A DNA stretch of 64,000 nucleotides from Nitrospira_D sp035465795. GTDB taxonomy: Bacteria; Nitrospirota; Nitrospiria; Nitrospirales; Nitrospiraceae. The translations under genes and the position numbers were made by a program. Shown in pieces: positions 44,558 to 52,431 of the stretch; position 1 is the first letter of the stretch; every line of letters starts with the position of its first letter. Location: positions 310,001 to 374,000 of the forward strand of contig NZ_JBMWAN010000003.1 in assembly GCF_049546785.1 (NCBI RefSeq). Reading direction: 5' to 3'. Below the pieces are notes generated by a model that had not been told where the DNA came from, ran no database searches, and saw nothing but the letters and a program-made list of their open reading frames with translations.

Positions 44558-44570
44558 GTTTCGCGCCTCA
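44543..44570 (-). repeat. Array of four heptamers at the queF start
   Basis: On the minus strand the units are GTGAGGC, GCGAAAC, GTGAAAC, GTGAAAC. The queF GTG start is within the last units. It has the same GTGANNN phasing as the arrays between murB and ddl. Confidence 0.55.
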
Positions 44571-44578
44571 CGCCGTTG

Positions 44579-44827
44579 CTAGACTTGTTTCATCCAATCG
44601 GTCTGGCCGATTTTATCCAGTTCGATGAAGAGCGTTACCCAGGGACATTTCATCTCAGGGTATACTTCGCAAAAGCCGCCTTTCCGCACCCCGCCGCAGG
44701 GACCGTGTGCCATGAATTTGGGGCACTCGGCTTTGAGCGAGTTATCGGGGATCGGGGGACGCTTGTGAACGCCGCCGACGTGAGCGCCAGCATCGTCTTC
44801 ACCGGGGATCAATACTCGAATAGCCAT
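44579..44827 (-). CDS. MetV-like small protein, MTHFR C-terminal Cys-cluster domain
   Basis: Small protein (82 residues from the ATG at 44827; earlier starts at 44914 or 44920 would add about 30). It carries CPKFMAHGPCGGVRKGGFC followed by EVYPEMKCPW, the four-cysteine pattern of the domain found at the C-terminus of some methylenetetrahydrofolate reductases and in MetV, the partner subunit of MetF in acetogens. A role with the MetF at 40953 is inferred. It lies 21 bases upstream of the queF start and may be co-transcribed with queF. Confidence 0.75.
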   Translation of the reverse strand: MAIRVLIPGEDDAGAHVGGVHKRPPIPDNSLKAECPKFMAHGPCGGVRKGGFCEVYPEMKCPWVTLFIELDKIGQTDWMKQV

Positions 44828-45088
44828 AAGGCCACAGTCTAAACGGATTGTGGATGATCGGCAATGCCACCGTGCATCTGTGACAAACACGGTCCCATCG
44901 AGATTCTTGGTCATGGTCACCAGTTTCGTTGCTTTTCCGCATGGGTTAGGGCGAATGGCCTATGGACGCAACGCTAATCTAGGCCTTCTTTCGGAGAGGG
45001 TGGGTCTTCTGAAAAGTTGCGTTGATAATCACGAAGTTATAAAATTTATGCAAACGATGCTAGATCGGCGTGGGGCCTGATAATCCAT
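44828..45088. other. Gene-poor spacer before the oxidoreductase operon
   Basis: No convincing gene. The short open frame at 44850-45080 on the plus strand has no recognisable motif. The right end runs into the promoter at 45089. Confidence 0.5.
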
Positions 45089-45118
45089 TTGACAGTCTTT
45101 TTTGGGCTTTGCTAGGAT
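45089..45118 (+). promoter_or_regulatory. Promoter of the 2-oxoacid:ferredoxin oxidoreductase operon
   Basis: TTGACA at 45089-45094 and TAGGAT at 45113-45118, spacer 18 bases. It predicts a leader of about 130 bases. Confidence 0.6.
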
Positions 45119-45216
45119 GGCCGCGGTCGAGTGGTCAGATGAGCAGGAATACGCAAGCCGACCATCCTCACGTCCTGCAGGTTGTACACGTTCATCGAAG
45201 GTAGGATGAATTCATA

Positions 45217-45236
45217 TGCAACGGTTCTCCGTTGCA
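45217..45236 (+). promoter_or_regulatory. Hairpin just before the first oxidoreductase gene
   Basis: TGCAACGG-TTCT-CCGTTGCA, a perfect 8-base stem with a 4-base loop, ending 9 bases before the GGGAGG ribosome binding site. It may control translation or protect the mRNA 5' end. Confidence 0.45.
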
Positions 45237-45258
45237 GAGACATAAGGGAGGTGCCGCA

Positions 45259-46161
45259 ATGAGTCTCGATTATGTAAAGTTTTCCAACGGCTTTGAACGG
45301 TTTATGCCGAAAGAATATCGGGACATGGTTGAACATGGCCCCTTTGGGAAAAAAGTGTCTGTGTCGCAGATGGGAAGCTTCAAAGAAATTTTGGAAGAGC
45401 ACCCCATGTGCGCCGGTTGTGCGATGACTCTGTTCATCCGTCTCGCAATGATCGCCGTCCCGAACCCTGAAGATACGATCATGGTGGGTACGGCCGGGTG
45501 CGGACGGTTGGCCATTTCGCAGGCGGCGATTCCCTTCGTCTACGGCAACTACGGTGACCAGAATGGTGTGGCCAGCGGGCTGTCCCGCGGGCTTCGTCTG
45601 CGGTTTGGCGATAAGCCCAAGGATGTGGTCGTCATGGCCGGCGACGGCGGCACCGCCGATATCGGATTCCAGCAAGTGTTGCACTCGTGGTTCCGCAAAG
45701 AACGGTTCACCACAATTATGTTGGACAACGAAGTCTATGGGAACACCGGTGGCCAGGAAAGCGGTATGACGAGCCGTGGTGCGGTGTTGAAGATGGCCCC
45801 CTTGGGGAAAAAGTTCGAGAAGATGGATATGCTGCAGATGGCGAAGGTAGCCGGGTGTGCCTACGTCGCAACCGTGGTCCCGAACAATCCGCGCCGTGTG
45901 GAGAGCGTGATTAAGAAGGCTGTATTGATTGCTCGCGAAGTCGGTTCGACTTACATTCAAGCCTATACGTCCTGCAACATTGAATATGCGATTCCGACCG
46001 ACAAGGTGATGGAAGACGCGAAGAACGTCGAGAATGATCGGTACGCATTCTCTGAGTATGTCAGCGAAGAAGCGAAGCAGTACTTGGCTGAGCGTTATGG
46101 CTATAAGGAATTTCTTCCGAAGCCGGCCGCTCCCGCTGGTGCCATTCCCAACAAAGCATAA
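45259..46161 (+). CDS. 2-oxoacid:ferredoxin oxidoreductase, beta subunit (TPP-binding)
   Basis: Catalytic thiamine-pyrophosphate subunit of a pyruvate or 2-oxoglutarate:ferredoxin oxidoreductase, a CO2-fixing enzyme of the reductive TCA cycle. The 300 residues have the HPMCAGCAM cysteine pair, GTAGCGRLAISQ, the TPP signature VMAGDGGTADIGFQ and LDNEVYGNTGGQ. The ATG at 45259 follows GGGAGG. First gene of a five-gene operon. Whether pyruvate or 2-oxoglutarate is the substrate cannot be decided from sequence alone. Confidence 0.88.
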   Translation: MSLDYVKFSNGFERFMPKEYRDMVEHGPFGKKVSVSQMGSFKEILEEHPMCAGCAMTLFIRLAMIAVPNPEDTIMVGTAGCGRLAISQAAIPFVYGNYGDQNGVASGLSRGLRLRFGDKPKDVVVMAGDGGTADIGFQQVLHSWFRKERFTTIMLDNEVYGNTGGQESGMTSRGAVLKMAPLGKKFEKMDMLQMAKVAGCAYVATVVPNNPRRVESVIKKAVLIAREVGSTYIQAYTSCNIEYAIPTDKVMEDAKNVENDRYAFSEYVSEEAKQYLAERYGYKEFLPKPAAPAGAIPNKA

Positions 46162-46186
46162 GCCTGACCGGTAAGGAGGATTGCCC

Positions 46187-46912
46187 ATGGCAAAGCGTTT
46201 CAACATTCGGATGGCAGGCGTCGGGGGACAGGGTGTCGTGACGGGGTCGCACATCCTGAGCACCGCGGTCATCAATGCCGGCGGGGAAAGCACGATCGTT
46301 CCGTTCTACGGATCGGAAAAGCGCATGGCGCCGGTCGAGAGTTATGTGCGGGTATCCGATGAACCGATTTACGAGATCGGCGAAATCACGTTTCCGCACA
46401 TCATCATCATTTTCCACCCGCAGGTCATTACGCATGGCAAGTCCTATACGATGCCGTTCTATTTCGGTTTGAAGGAAGATGGGGTTGCGCTGATCAACAA
46501 CGATGGCCCGATGAACCTGCAAAAGGACCAGGCTCGCGAGTTGGAAGAGCGTCGCGCAAAGCTGTACTACTTCCCCGCGACTAAAATTTCCCTTGAGGTC
46601 GCAGGGATGGATCTTGCCACCAATATGGCGCTGATGGGCTGTATTGGAGCCATTACCGGGTTGACGACCATGGCAGGGTTGGAGCAGGCCGTGAAGGACC
46701 GGTTCCTCGGAAAAGGATTCGTCGTATCCGGCGGGACGGCGGCGTTGGATAGTGTGGTGGAGAGAAAGTTTAAGAAGAAACAGGAATTGATTGATAAGAA
46801 CGTGGCCGTGATGCGGGCTGGGTGGAACTACGCCGTCGAGCACGGTTGGGCTGCTCCCGACGTGAAACGTGTGGATACCCCAGTCGCCGCCGCAGCTGCT
46901 AGTGCCTCATAG
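46187..46912 (+). CDS. 2-oxoacid:ferredoxin oxidoreductase, gamma subunit
   Basis: 241 residues. The N-terminus FNIRMAGVGGQGVVTGSHIL is the gamma-subunit signature. It is followed by FYGSEKRMAPVESYVRVSDEPI, shown here in part as YGSEKRMAPVESYV. The tail is Ala-rich. AAGGAGG precedes the ATG at 46187. It functions in the enzyme complex encoded by its neighbours. Confidence 0.88.
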   Translation: MAKRFNIRMAGVGGQGVVTGSHILSTAVINAGGESTIVPFYGSEKRMAPVESYVRVSDEPIYEIGEITFPHIIIIFHPQVITHGKSYTMPFYFGLKEDGVALINNDGPMNLQKDQARELEERRAKLYYFPATKISLEVAGMDLATNMALMGCIGAITGLTTMAGLEQAVKDRFLGKGFVVSGGTAALDSVVERKFKKKQELIDKNVAVMRAGWNYAVEHGWAAPDVKRVDTPVAAAAASAS

Positions 46913-46931
46913 CGATACATAAGGAGTTCCC

Positions 46932-47252
46932 ATGTATCTCGTAGCTGATATCAATGTTGAAATTTGTGCCGCAAAGAGTTGCAAGCTCTGCACGCAGTAC
47001 TGCCCCGAAGCCAACACCATTCAATACAGTGAAGAGTTGGGGAAGGATAAGGGCTTTAAGTACGGATCTGCCTACGTGGCTGTTGATCGGTGTAAGGGGT
47101 GTGCGCAGTGCGTGTGGGTATGCGATAACATGGCCAAGAATAACGCCATCAAGATGATCATGATCGATCAATTACCGTTAGCCGCCATCACCGACAATAT
47201 TACGTATGGCGACAAGAGCACGACGGCAGTTTTGGTAAGCCCTAGCGTCTGA
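46932..47252 (+). CDS. 2-oxoacid:ferredoxin oxidoreductase, ferredoxin-like delta subunit
   Basis: 106-residue iron-sulfur subunit with two clusters of cysteines: CAAKSCKLCTQYCPE near residue 12 and CKGCAQCVWVCDNMA near residue 55. The second lacks the usual Pro after its last Cys, and the first has an unusual C-x4-C spacing. It carries electrons between the catalytic subunit and ferredoxin. Confidence 0.88.
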   Translation: MYLVADINVEICAAKSCKLCTQYCPEANTIQYSEELGKDKGFKYGSAYVAVDRCKGCAQCVWVCDNMAKNNAIKMIMIDQLPLAAITDNITYGDKSTTAVLVSPSV

Positions 47253-47278
47253 TCATTCGGCAAGAAAGGGGAACGGGC

Positions 47279-48043
47279 GTGGCAACAACGCAAGATACCA
47301 GAGAACGCATCATTGTACCGGGGCCTGCGGGCTTCCATCCTCCGTCAGCCGCTCAGTTGGGCGTCGCGCTTCCTGATCCCGGGCAGGGCCTCTATTACGG
47401 TCTGCTCGAGACAAACGAGGACAAGGTCATTGAGGAAATGGCCAGGAAGATGTTGACGAGTCCCAATGCCACCATTTTTCCGGGTCCGCTGGTGTTGTGG
47501 GCGTGGAATGAGCATGCGGTTGAAAAGGCGAAGGCCACGCTGGAAATTGCCGCCCAGATTCCGAACGTGATGGTTATCCCGATGCCGGATTATCGGCCCA
47601 AATATCCGAAGATCGATCCGGAAGAGGTCATCAATCCAAACCACCCGAATCTCACAATTTGGGGCAACAAGATTGAAGCCTGTATTTTCATCGGCGTGCA
47701 TTGCCACTATGCGAATCTGACCCTCAAGATGATCCGTGCGGGCACGAATTGCTGTACGATGGCCATCTGTGCCGAGCAGGGCCACGAAGATGCCATGCTG
47801 ACGATTCGCGATTCCGATGTGCTCAAGCTCAAAAAGACGGCGCAGATCTTCAAGCGGGTCCGTGAAGAAATGGGCATCAAGTTGCCGGAGAACGGCGAGA
47901 ATGTTCGGTTTACCGGAACGCAGTCCAAAGTCCACGGTGGGAAAACGCACACCAACCCCATGACCTTTGCTCCGGTTGTCCCGACCGGAACAAGTGCATC
48001 GGCGTTCGGCCATTCGGCTGAGCAGATGAAACGCGAAGGGTAG
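47279..48043 (+). CDS. 2-oxoacid:ferredoxin oxidoreductase, epsilon subunit (ForE/PorE-like)
   Basis: 254-residue protein with a GTG start. It matches the extra fifth subunit found in Hydrogenobacter- and Nitrospira-type enzymes, often annotated as a carbon monoxide dehydrogenase beta-subunit-like protein. Features: YYGLLETNEDKVIEEM, FPGPLVLWAWNEHAVEKAKA (20 residues), and HCHYANLTLKMIRAGTNCC. Its contribution to catalysis is not known. Presence inside the operon is strong evidence for the five-subunit type. Confidence 0.8.
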   Translation: MATTQDTRERIIVPGPAGFHPPSAAQLGVALPDPGQGLYYGLLETNEDKVIEEMARKMLTSPNATIFPGPLVLWAWNEHAVEKAKATLEIAAQIPNVMVIPMPDYRPKYPKIDPEEVINPNHPNLTIWGNKIEACIFIGVHCHYANLTLKMIRAGTNCCTMAICAEQGHEDAMLTIRDSDVLKLKKTAQIFKRVREEMGIKLPENGENVRFTGTQSKVHGGKTHTNPMTFAPVVPTGTSASAFGHSAEQMKREG

Positions 48044-48080
48044 AGGGTCGGTCACGGCGATATAGCCAAGAGGTGTAACT

Positions 48081-49403
48081 ATGAGCGAAGCCGAAGTGAA
48101 GAGCAATCCGGGAACAAGTGTCGCGGCTCCAAAGGTGGAAGCGAAAAAAGATCCGCATGCCGAGGCCAAGCGACAACGGGTCGTCACCCCTGAGTACATG
48201 TTTCATGAAGCCCCCAGAACGAAAGAGTTTATTACGGGGAGCGAAGCCGCCAAAGAGGCCATTCGCCGGTCGAACGTCGATCTGGCGATCGCCTATCCCA
48301 TCACGCCGCAGAGTGAAACGATGCAGTTGGTCGGCGTGCTGTACGGCGAAGGGTATGTGAAGGAATATTATCGTGGTGAAGAAGAAGTCGGCGTGATGGC
48401 CGCCATCGCCGGCGGCTCCCGTTCAGGCGTTCGGTGCTACACGGCGACGGCTGGTCCGGGCACGTTGCGAGGTCTTGAGGGTATTGCCTCTTGGCCCGGG
48501 CATCGCTTGCCTGCCGTGGCGATGTTTACCTGTCGTGTGGTCAATGCGCCATTGGCGATTCAGCCGGATAATATCGAAGTGGCCTATTTGCTGAATTGCG
48601 GCATGATCGTCTTTCATGCCGAGAACCAGCAGGATATGTTCGACTTTACGATGGCCGGGTTTGTGATCAGTGAGAAGAACGACGTCACGCTGCCCGTCGG
48701 CGTCTGCTGCGACGGGTTTTTTGTGACCCACGCCCGCGGATATGTCCGTATGCAGGAGCGAGGGATTAAGCTTCCTCCTCGAGAGCCCTGGCGCGGTGCG
48801 GTGCCCGTGTTGGATGCGGAGAATCCTCCCGCGCGTTTGTCACGCGACGCCCCGGTTCAAAAGTCGAACTTTATGGCGTACAACATTCACGCGGTCTGGC
48901 AGCAGGAAGTCTGGGCCGCGGTCGAACGGTCACGCAAGTACATCAATCAGTACATGGGCGGTCTGCTCACGGCGGAGAATGTCGAAGGTGCTGAGGCGGT
49001 CATCATCGCTTCAGGCAGCGCCGCAGCCCAGTCTCGCGAAGCCGTTCGCATCTGCGCGGAAAAGGGCATCAAGATCGGCTTAATCAAGGTCCGCTCGCTC
49101 CGTCCGTTCCCGACGCAGGAATTGCGGCAGCTCTGCGGCAATGCGAAACTGATCGTCGTCCCGGAGTTCAATTATGTCGGATGGCTGGCGAAGGAAGTGG
49201 CCACCGCGATTTACGGGTTCTCCAAGGCGAAGATCATCGGCGGACCGCGGGTGTATGGCGGTCAGTCGATGCCGGTAGAATTGATCGTGGACGAAGTCGA
49301 GTCCGGCTTGACCGGAAAGAAGTCGACCAACGTCGCCCAGTCTTCCGTCATGGGTGGCGCGGTTAATCAGGATGAAGTAGCGCATTTTATGCGCAGCATC
49401 TAA
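48081..49403 (+). CDS. 2-oxoacid:ferredoxin oxidoreductase, alpha subunit
   Basis: 440 residues. After a 45-residue Lys/Glu-rich N-terminal extension comes the alpha domain with TGSEAAKEAIRRSNVDLAIA, the diagnostic YPITPQSETMQL, EEVGVMAAIAGGSRSGVR and TATAGPGTLRGLEG. The C-terminal half is a transketolase-C-like domain with SGSAAAQSREAVRICAEKGI (20 residues). It is the last gene of the operon, 23 bases before a strong terminator. Confidence 0.88.
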   Translation: MSEAEVKSNPGTSVAAPKVEAKKDPHAEAKRQRVVTPEYMFHEAPRTKEFITGSEAAKEAIRRSNVDLAIAYPITPQSETMQLVGVLYGEGYVKEYYRGEEEVGVMAAIAGGSRSGVRCYTATAGPGTLRGLEGIASWPGHRLPAVAMFTCRVVNAPLAIQPDNIEVAYLLNCGMIVFHAENQQDMFDFTMAGFVISEKNDVTLPVGVCCDGFFVTHARGYVRMQERGIKLPPREPWRGAVPVLDAENPPARLSRDAPVQKSNFMAYNIHAVWQQEVWAAVERSRKYINQYMGGLLTAENVEGAEAVIIASGSAAAQSREAVRICAEKGIKIGLIKVRSLRPFPTQELRQLCGNAKLIVVPEFNYVGWLAKEVATAIYGFSKAKIIGGPRVYGGQSMPVELIVDEVESGLTGKKSTNVAQSSVMGGAVNQDEVAHFMRSI

Positions 49404-49426
49404 AAGGCACCGCGAGGTAAAAACGG

Positions 49427-49464
49427 AGAGCCCGATCCTTTTCAGGATCGGGCTCTTGCTTTTT
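49427..49464 (+). terminator. Rho-independent terminator of the oxidoreductase operon
   Basis: 13-base perfect stem AGAGCCCGATCCT / AGGATCGGGCTCT with loop TTTC, followed by TGCTTTTT. Confidence 0.9.
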
Positions 49465-49526
49465 AGCCGCTGAATCGAACGGGCCGGAATGAACGGGGAT
49501 ATGCTTCGGAGGGAGTGAAGGCCACA

Positions 49527-49775
49527 CTAGCCCTGCAATTCGTCCTCGATCATATCCTCGCTGGCGGGCATGCCATACGCGACATACTTCGCATAGGAGA
49601 GGTAAATCCCGGCGCTGTCCCGCATGGCTTTAGACCCATGCGTCATACGGACCACGCGGTCCGATTCCGGCGGCTCGGTATTCTGAAGATAGAGCACATG
49701 TTCATGTAAGACCTGCGTGAAGCGCTCCATCGCCGATTCCACCTCTTTATAAGCCTGAAGAACGGGGTCATTCAT
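49527..49775 (-). CDS. Conserved hypothetical protein (82 aa)
   Basis: Short acidic helical protein starting MNDPVLQAYKEVESAMERF, with RVVRMTHGSKAMRDSAGIYL in the middle. The ATG at 49775 has AGGAGG upstream, which supports it as a real gene. No membrane segment, no known motif. It is divergent from the methyltransferase gene at 49813, sharing a 37-base promoter region. Confidence 0.6.
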   Translation of the reverse strand: MNDPVLQAYKEVESAMERFTQVLHEHVLYLQNTEPPESDRVVRMTHGSKAMRDSAGIYLSYAKYVAYGMPASEDMIEDELQG

Positions 49776-49812
49776 GGTTGTCCTCCTCTCTATGTTAAGC
49801 ATACATTAGGCC

Positions 49813-51033
49813 ATGGTGACCTCGAACGGCAAGAGGCCCGCACGGCTCTCACCTTTGATTCTGCGCTCCATCGAGCAGGTGGCCGGCAGGATGCCGCGAG
49901 GTACCGGGAATCGCGCGGCGCTGGCCGTAGCCGAATTGTCGCGTCTGTTCACGAAGGACCGGTCGTCGCTCACCTCCGCCTACCTTGACGATCCGGCCCA
50001 TGCCGGGGCGTATCTCCAATACTTTTTACCGGTGAACCTCTCTAAGATTCAGGTCCTGCTCGAGGAGATGCCTGAGGACTGGCCGGAGCACGGTCAGGGT
50101 GATCCGATCCGCGTACTCGATGTGGGATCTGGACCTGGCACCGGCGCCTTGGCTGTCCTTGATTGGTTCCAGCAACATCGGCCAGACCGTGTGAATGCTC
50201 TCTCGGTTGTCGCGGTTGATGCCTCAAGAAACGCTCTGAACCAAGCTCGAAATCTCTGGGATACCTATAGCCGGGAATCAGGGGCAGCGGACGCGAGTCT
50301 GACAACGTTCGAGGGAAATCTTGAGCGTAGCGTGAAAGGTTCATTGCTCGATCGCATGCAGCAGAGAGCGCCCTACGATCTGATTGTCATGGCGAATTGC
50401 CTGAACGAACTCTTTGCTCAATCCGCCGATCCGGTGGCGGCGAGAGTCGATCTCGTTACGATACTGCTGTCAGTGCTCGCCCCACATGGGAGTTTCATGA
50501 TTGTCGAGCCGGCCTTGCGCGATACGTCGAGAGCGTTGCATCAGGTCCGCGATCGACTGGTTCAGGAGAAGTGCTGCACGATCTATAGCCCCTGCCTCCA
50601 CGAGCAGAGTTGTCCTGCGTTGGTGAATCCGTTCGACTGGTGCCATGAAGAGCGCGCGTGGGAGCCGCCGCCTGTGATTCAAGAGATCGACGAAGAGGTG
50701 GGGTTTATCAAGGACGCATTGAAGTTCTCGTATCTGCTTCTCCGAAAAGATGGGCGGACCATCGTTGGCCGGAGACCTGATGTCTATCGCGTGGTCAGTG
50801 AATTGCGCGAGATGAAAGGGGAGAAGCGGGCCTGGCTCTGTAATGAGTCGGGGCGATCGGAAATCGGCCGGCAGGATCGGCTGGCGTCGCCGCAGAATGC
50901 CGCGGTTGATGAGTGGCATCGCGGCGCGATCGTGCAGATAGAGCGGGTGGTAAGGAAGGAACGAGAGGGAAAGGTGTCAGCGGTGGGACGAATCGAGCGA
51001 GATGCGGTGGTTGAGGTACTCCGGCCTGCCTGA
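49813..51033 (+). CDS. Rsm22-like SAM-dependent methyltransferase
   Basis: 406 residues resembling the mitochondrial/bacterial small-subunit-rRNA methyltransferase Rsm22 family (PF09243). The SAM loop VLDVGSGPGTGALAVLDW is near residue 105, and the conserved asparagine region MANCLNELF follows. The cysteine pattern CLHEQSCPALVNPFDWCHEE near residue 265 is typical of Rsm22 and may bind an Fe-S cluster or zinc. The C-terminal part looks like an S1/OB-like domain. The substrate is probably rRNA, not proven. Confidence 0.8.
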   Translation: MVTSNGKRPARLSPLILRSIEQVAGRMPRGTGNRAALAVAELSRLFTKDRSSLTSAYLDDPAHAGAYLQYFLPVNLSKIQVLLEEMPEDWPEHGQGDPIRVLDVGSGPGTGALAVLDWFQQHRPDRVNALSVVAVDASRNALNQARNLWDTYSRESGAADASLTTFEGNLERSVKGSLLDRMQQRAPYDLIVMANCLNELFAQSADPVAARVDLVTILLSVLAPHGSFMIVEPALRDTSRALHQVRDRLVQEKCCTIYSPCLHEQSCPALVNPFDWCHEERAWEPPPVIQEIDEEVGFIKDALKFSYLLLRKDGRTIVGRRPDVYRVVSELREMKGEKRAWLCNESGRSEIGRQDRLASPQNAAVDEWHRGAIVQIERVVRKEREGKVSAVGRIERDAVVEVLRPA

Positions 51034-51070
51034 AGTTGGCCGATCGGAATAGAACGGCGGCTGCGCATAC

Positions 51071-51085
51071 AGGGCTGGAAGCCCT
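51071..51085 (+). terminator. Small hairpin after the Rsm22-like gene
   Basis: AGGGCT-GGA-AGCCCT, 6-base stem, 38 bases after the stop codon. Weak, without a T run. Confidence 0.3.
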
Positions 51086-51196
51086 TCAGCTTCTGAGAGC
51101 AAGCGCTGTGTTCCTGTAATGATGACCTATCGGTAACGCTGAAGACTGTGAGGAAGATAGGATGTCGCTTAGGAGCAGGGAAGCATCACGTAGTGA

Positions 51197-51370
51197 CTAG
51201 TCTGCTTCCGGTTCAGACGACCCGTGCTGGTGACTCACCCGATCCTCGTCGAACATCTCCGCCATTTCTTCGGCGATCATGTCGCGGTCGTTCGGCACAG
51301 AGATGAGAGGGATTTCCTTGCGGGCTTTTGGAGCCGGTTCGGACTCCGGCTGTTTTTTCTTGTCGCTCAT
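51197..51370 (-). CDS. Small acidic hypothetical protein (57 aa)
   Basis: Starts MSDKKKQPESEPAPKARKE and contains DRDMIAEEMAEMFDED and a His/Ser-rich end. Highly charged and probably disordered. Two more start codons (51376, 51388) are possible. It lies 38 bases downstream of the zinc-ribbon gene on the same strand, which supports it as a real second cistron. Confidence 0.5.
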   Translation of the reverse strand: MSDKKKQPESEPAPKARKEIPLISVPNDRDMIAEEMAEMFDEDRVSHQHGSSEPEAD

Positions 51371-51408
51371 GTTCATAGTATACACCACACTGGCTGAGTA
51401 ATGGGGAG

Positions 51409-51768
51409 TTATTCGAACGCTTCCATGGAAGAGCGTTCGGGGAATTTCCGTTTACAGCCAAGGCAGGTGACGAAATAGATAGATTCGCGCACTGACATGG
51501 TCGCACGGAAATCCAGGCTCACGCCCCGATGGTTGCACTCTGTGCAAGAGATTTCTTTGAGTCGATAGGGAATATCCGGCTGTGTGCGGATATAAAAATC
51601 CATATCAGTATACACGGGGAAGCTGTACCGGCACTTCATGCAGACACCCCGCCATTCCCCATCCGGCTGCATAAACCGGCGGTCGATCCCAAAGCGGTCG
51701 CCTTTGCAGATGGCGCATTGAACGGAAGTGAGGCGCTGTTCGACTTCGTCGGGTGCAAGCCCTGGCAT
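51409..51768 (-). CDS. Double zinc-ribbon hypothetical protein
   Basis: 119 residues with four CxxC pairs: CAICKGD, CMKCRYSF, CTECNHRG and CLGCKRKF, which can form two zinc ribbons. No other recognisable domain. The start MPGLAPDEVEQRL at 51768 is preferred; two codons upstream is possible. It may be an RNA- or DNA-binding accessory factor, but the function is unknown. It shares a divergent promoter region with the phosphatase at 51882. Confidence 0.7.
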   Translation of the reverse strand: MPGLAPDEVEQRLTSVQCAICKGDRFGIDRRFMQPDGEWRGVCMKCRYSFPVYTDMDFYIRTQPDIPYRLKEISCTECNHRGVSLDFRATMSVRESIYFVTCLGCKRKFPERSSMEAFE

Positions 51769-51800
51769 AATCAATTCTCCAGATCCGTGTATCCGCTGTC

Positions 51801-51830
51801 AGTATAGCGACTAGAGATTAATCGCTGCAA
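51801..51830 (-). promoter_or_regulatory. Possible promoter for the zinc-ribbon gene
   Basis: On the minus strand TTGCAG (51825-51830) and TATACT (51801-51806), spacer 18 bases. The -10 is good, the -35 weak. Confidence 0.45.
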
Positions 51831-51844
51831 CCTATCGGATTACC

Positions 51845-51872
51845 TTGACGATTCCAAGGAAGTGATTATACT
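51845..51872 (+). promoter_or_regulatory. Strong promoter for the dual-specificity phosphatase gene
   Basis: TTGACG (51845-51850) and TATACT (51867-51872), spacer 16 bases; five of six matches in both boxes. The predicted transcript would start about three bases before the ATG at 51882, so the mRNA may be leaderless. Confidence 0.65.
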
Positions 51873-51881
51873 CACACCAGT

Positions 51882-52334
51882 ATGCATTTAGTTACCGATA
51901 CGCTCTTACTCGGAAATATTGAGGATGCCCGCCAGCCGATGTCTGCCATTAAGGCGTTGTTGTTGGTGGCGGAGGAGTACACGATCGAACCTCCGGAATG
52001 GATTGAGTTTGAGAAAATTCCATTTAAAGAGTTCTCGGTCGTCGACCCGGCTCGTTTGGATCGGGCCGTCGCATGGCTGGAAAGCCGGTCTCCCGGAAGC
52101 CGGACGATGGTCTGCTGTCGAGTGGGAATGGGACGATCGGCATCGGTGATCATCGCCTACTTCTGCTGCAGTCAAGGGATGTCGTATGAGGATGCGGTCG
52201 CCTTCGTGAAGGCGAGGCGGCCTGGTGCGACACCGCTCCCCAACTTGCAGGAGACGATAGAAGAGGTTCTCAAGCTTCGGGCCCACCGGAGCGGTCGGGA
52301 TGTCTGGCCTGCCCAGAAACCGCGAGTGGCTTGA
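51882..52334 (+). CDS. Dual-specificity/tyrosine phosphatase-like protein
   Basis: 150 residues with the PTP signature loop CRVGMGRSASV (Cys-x5-Arg-Ser) near residue 100, preceded by Cys where most family members have His. The general acid could be the Asp in VVDPARLD. The fold suggests dephosphorylation of Tyr, Ser/Thr or a small molecule. No kinase neighbour. The TSS seems to be almost at the ATG, with no visible ribosome binding site. Confidence 0.82.
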   Translation: MHLVTDTLLLGNIEDARQPMSAIKALLLVAEEYTIEPPEWIEFEKIPFKEFSVVDPARLDRAVAWLESRSPGSRTMVCCRVGMGRSASVIIAYFCCSQGMSYEDAVAFVKARRPGATPLPNLQETIEEVLKLRAHRSGRDVWPAQKPRVA

Positions 52335-52431
52335 GTTTGCCCCTGTCTCCTGGCATTGCGTTTTCCCTCCCTCTCATGGCCTAATCACACCCAATACAGC
52401 AATCTCCATTTGCCATGTTCCAAGGTCTGGG

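Noticed and set aside
44850..45080. Short plus-strand open frame before the oxidoreductase operon.
   Set aside because: Overlaps the promoter region and has no motif or ribosome binding site.
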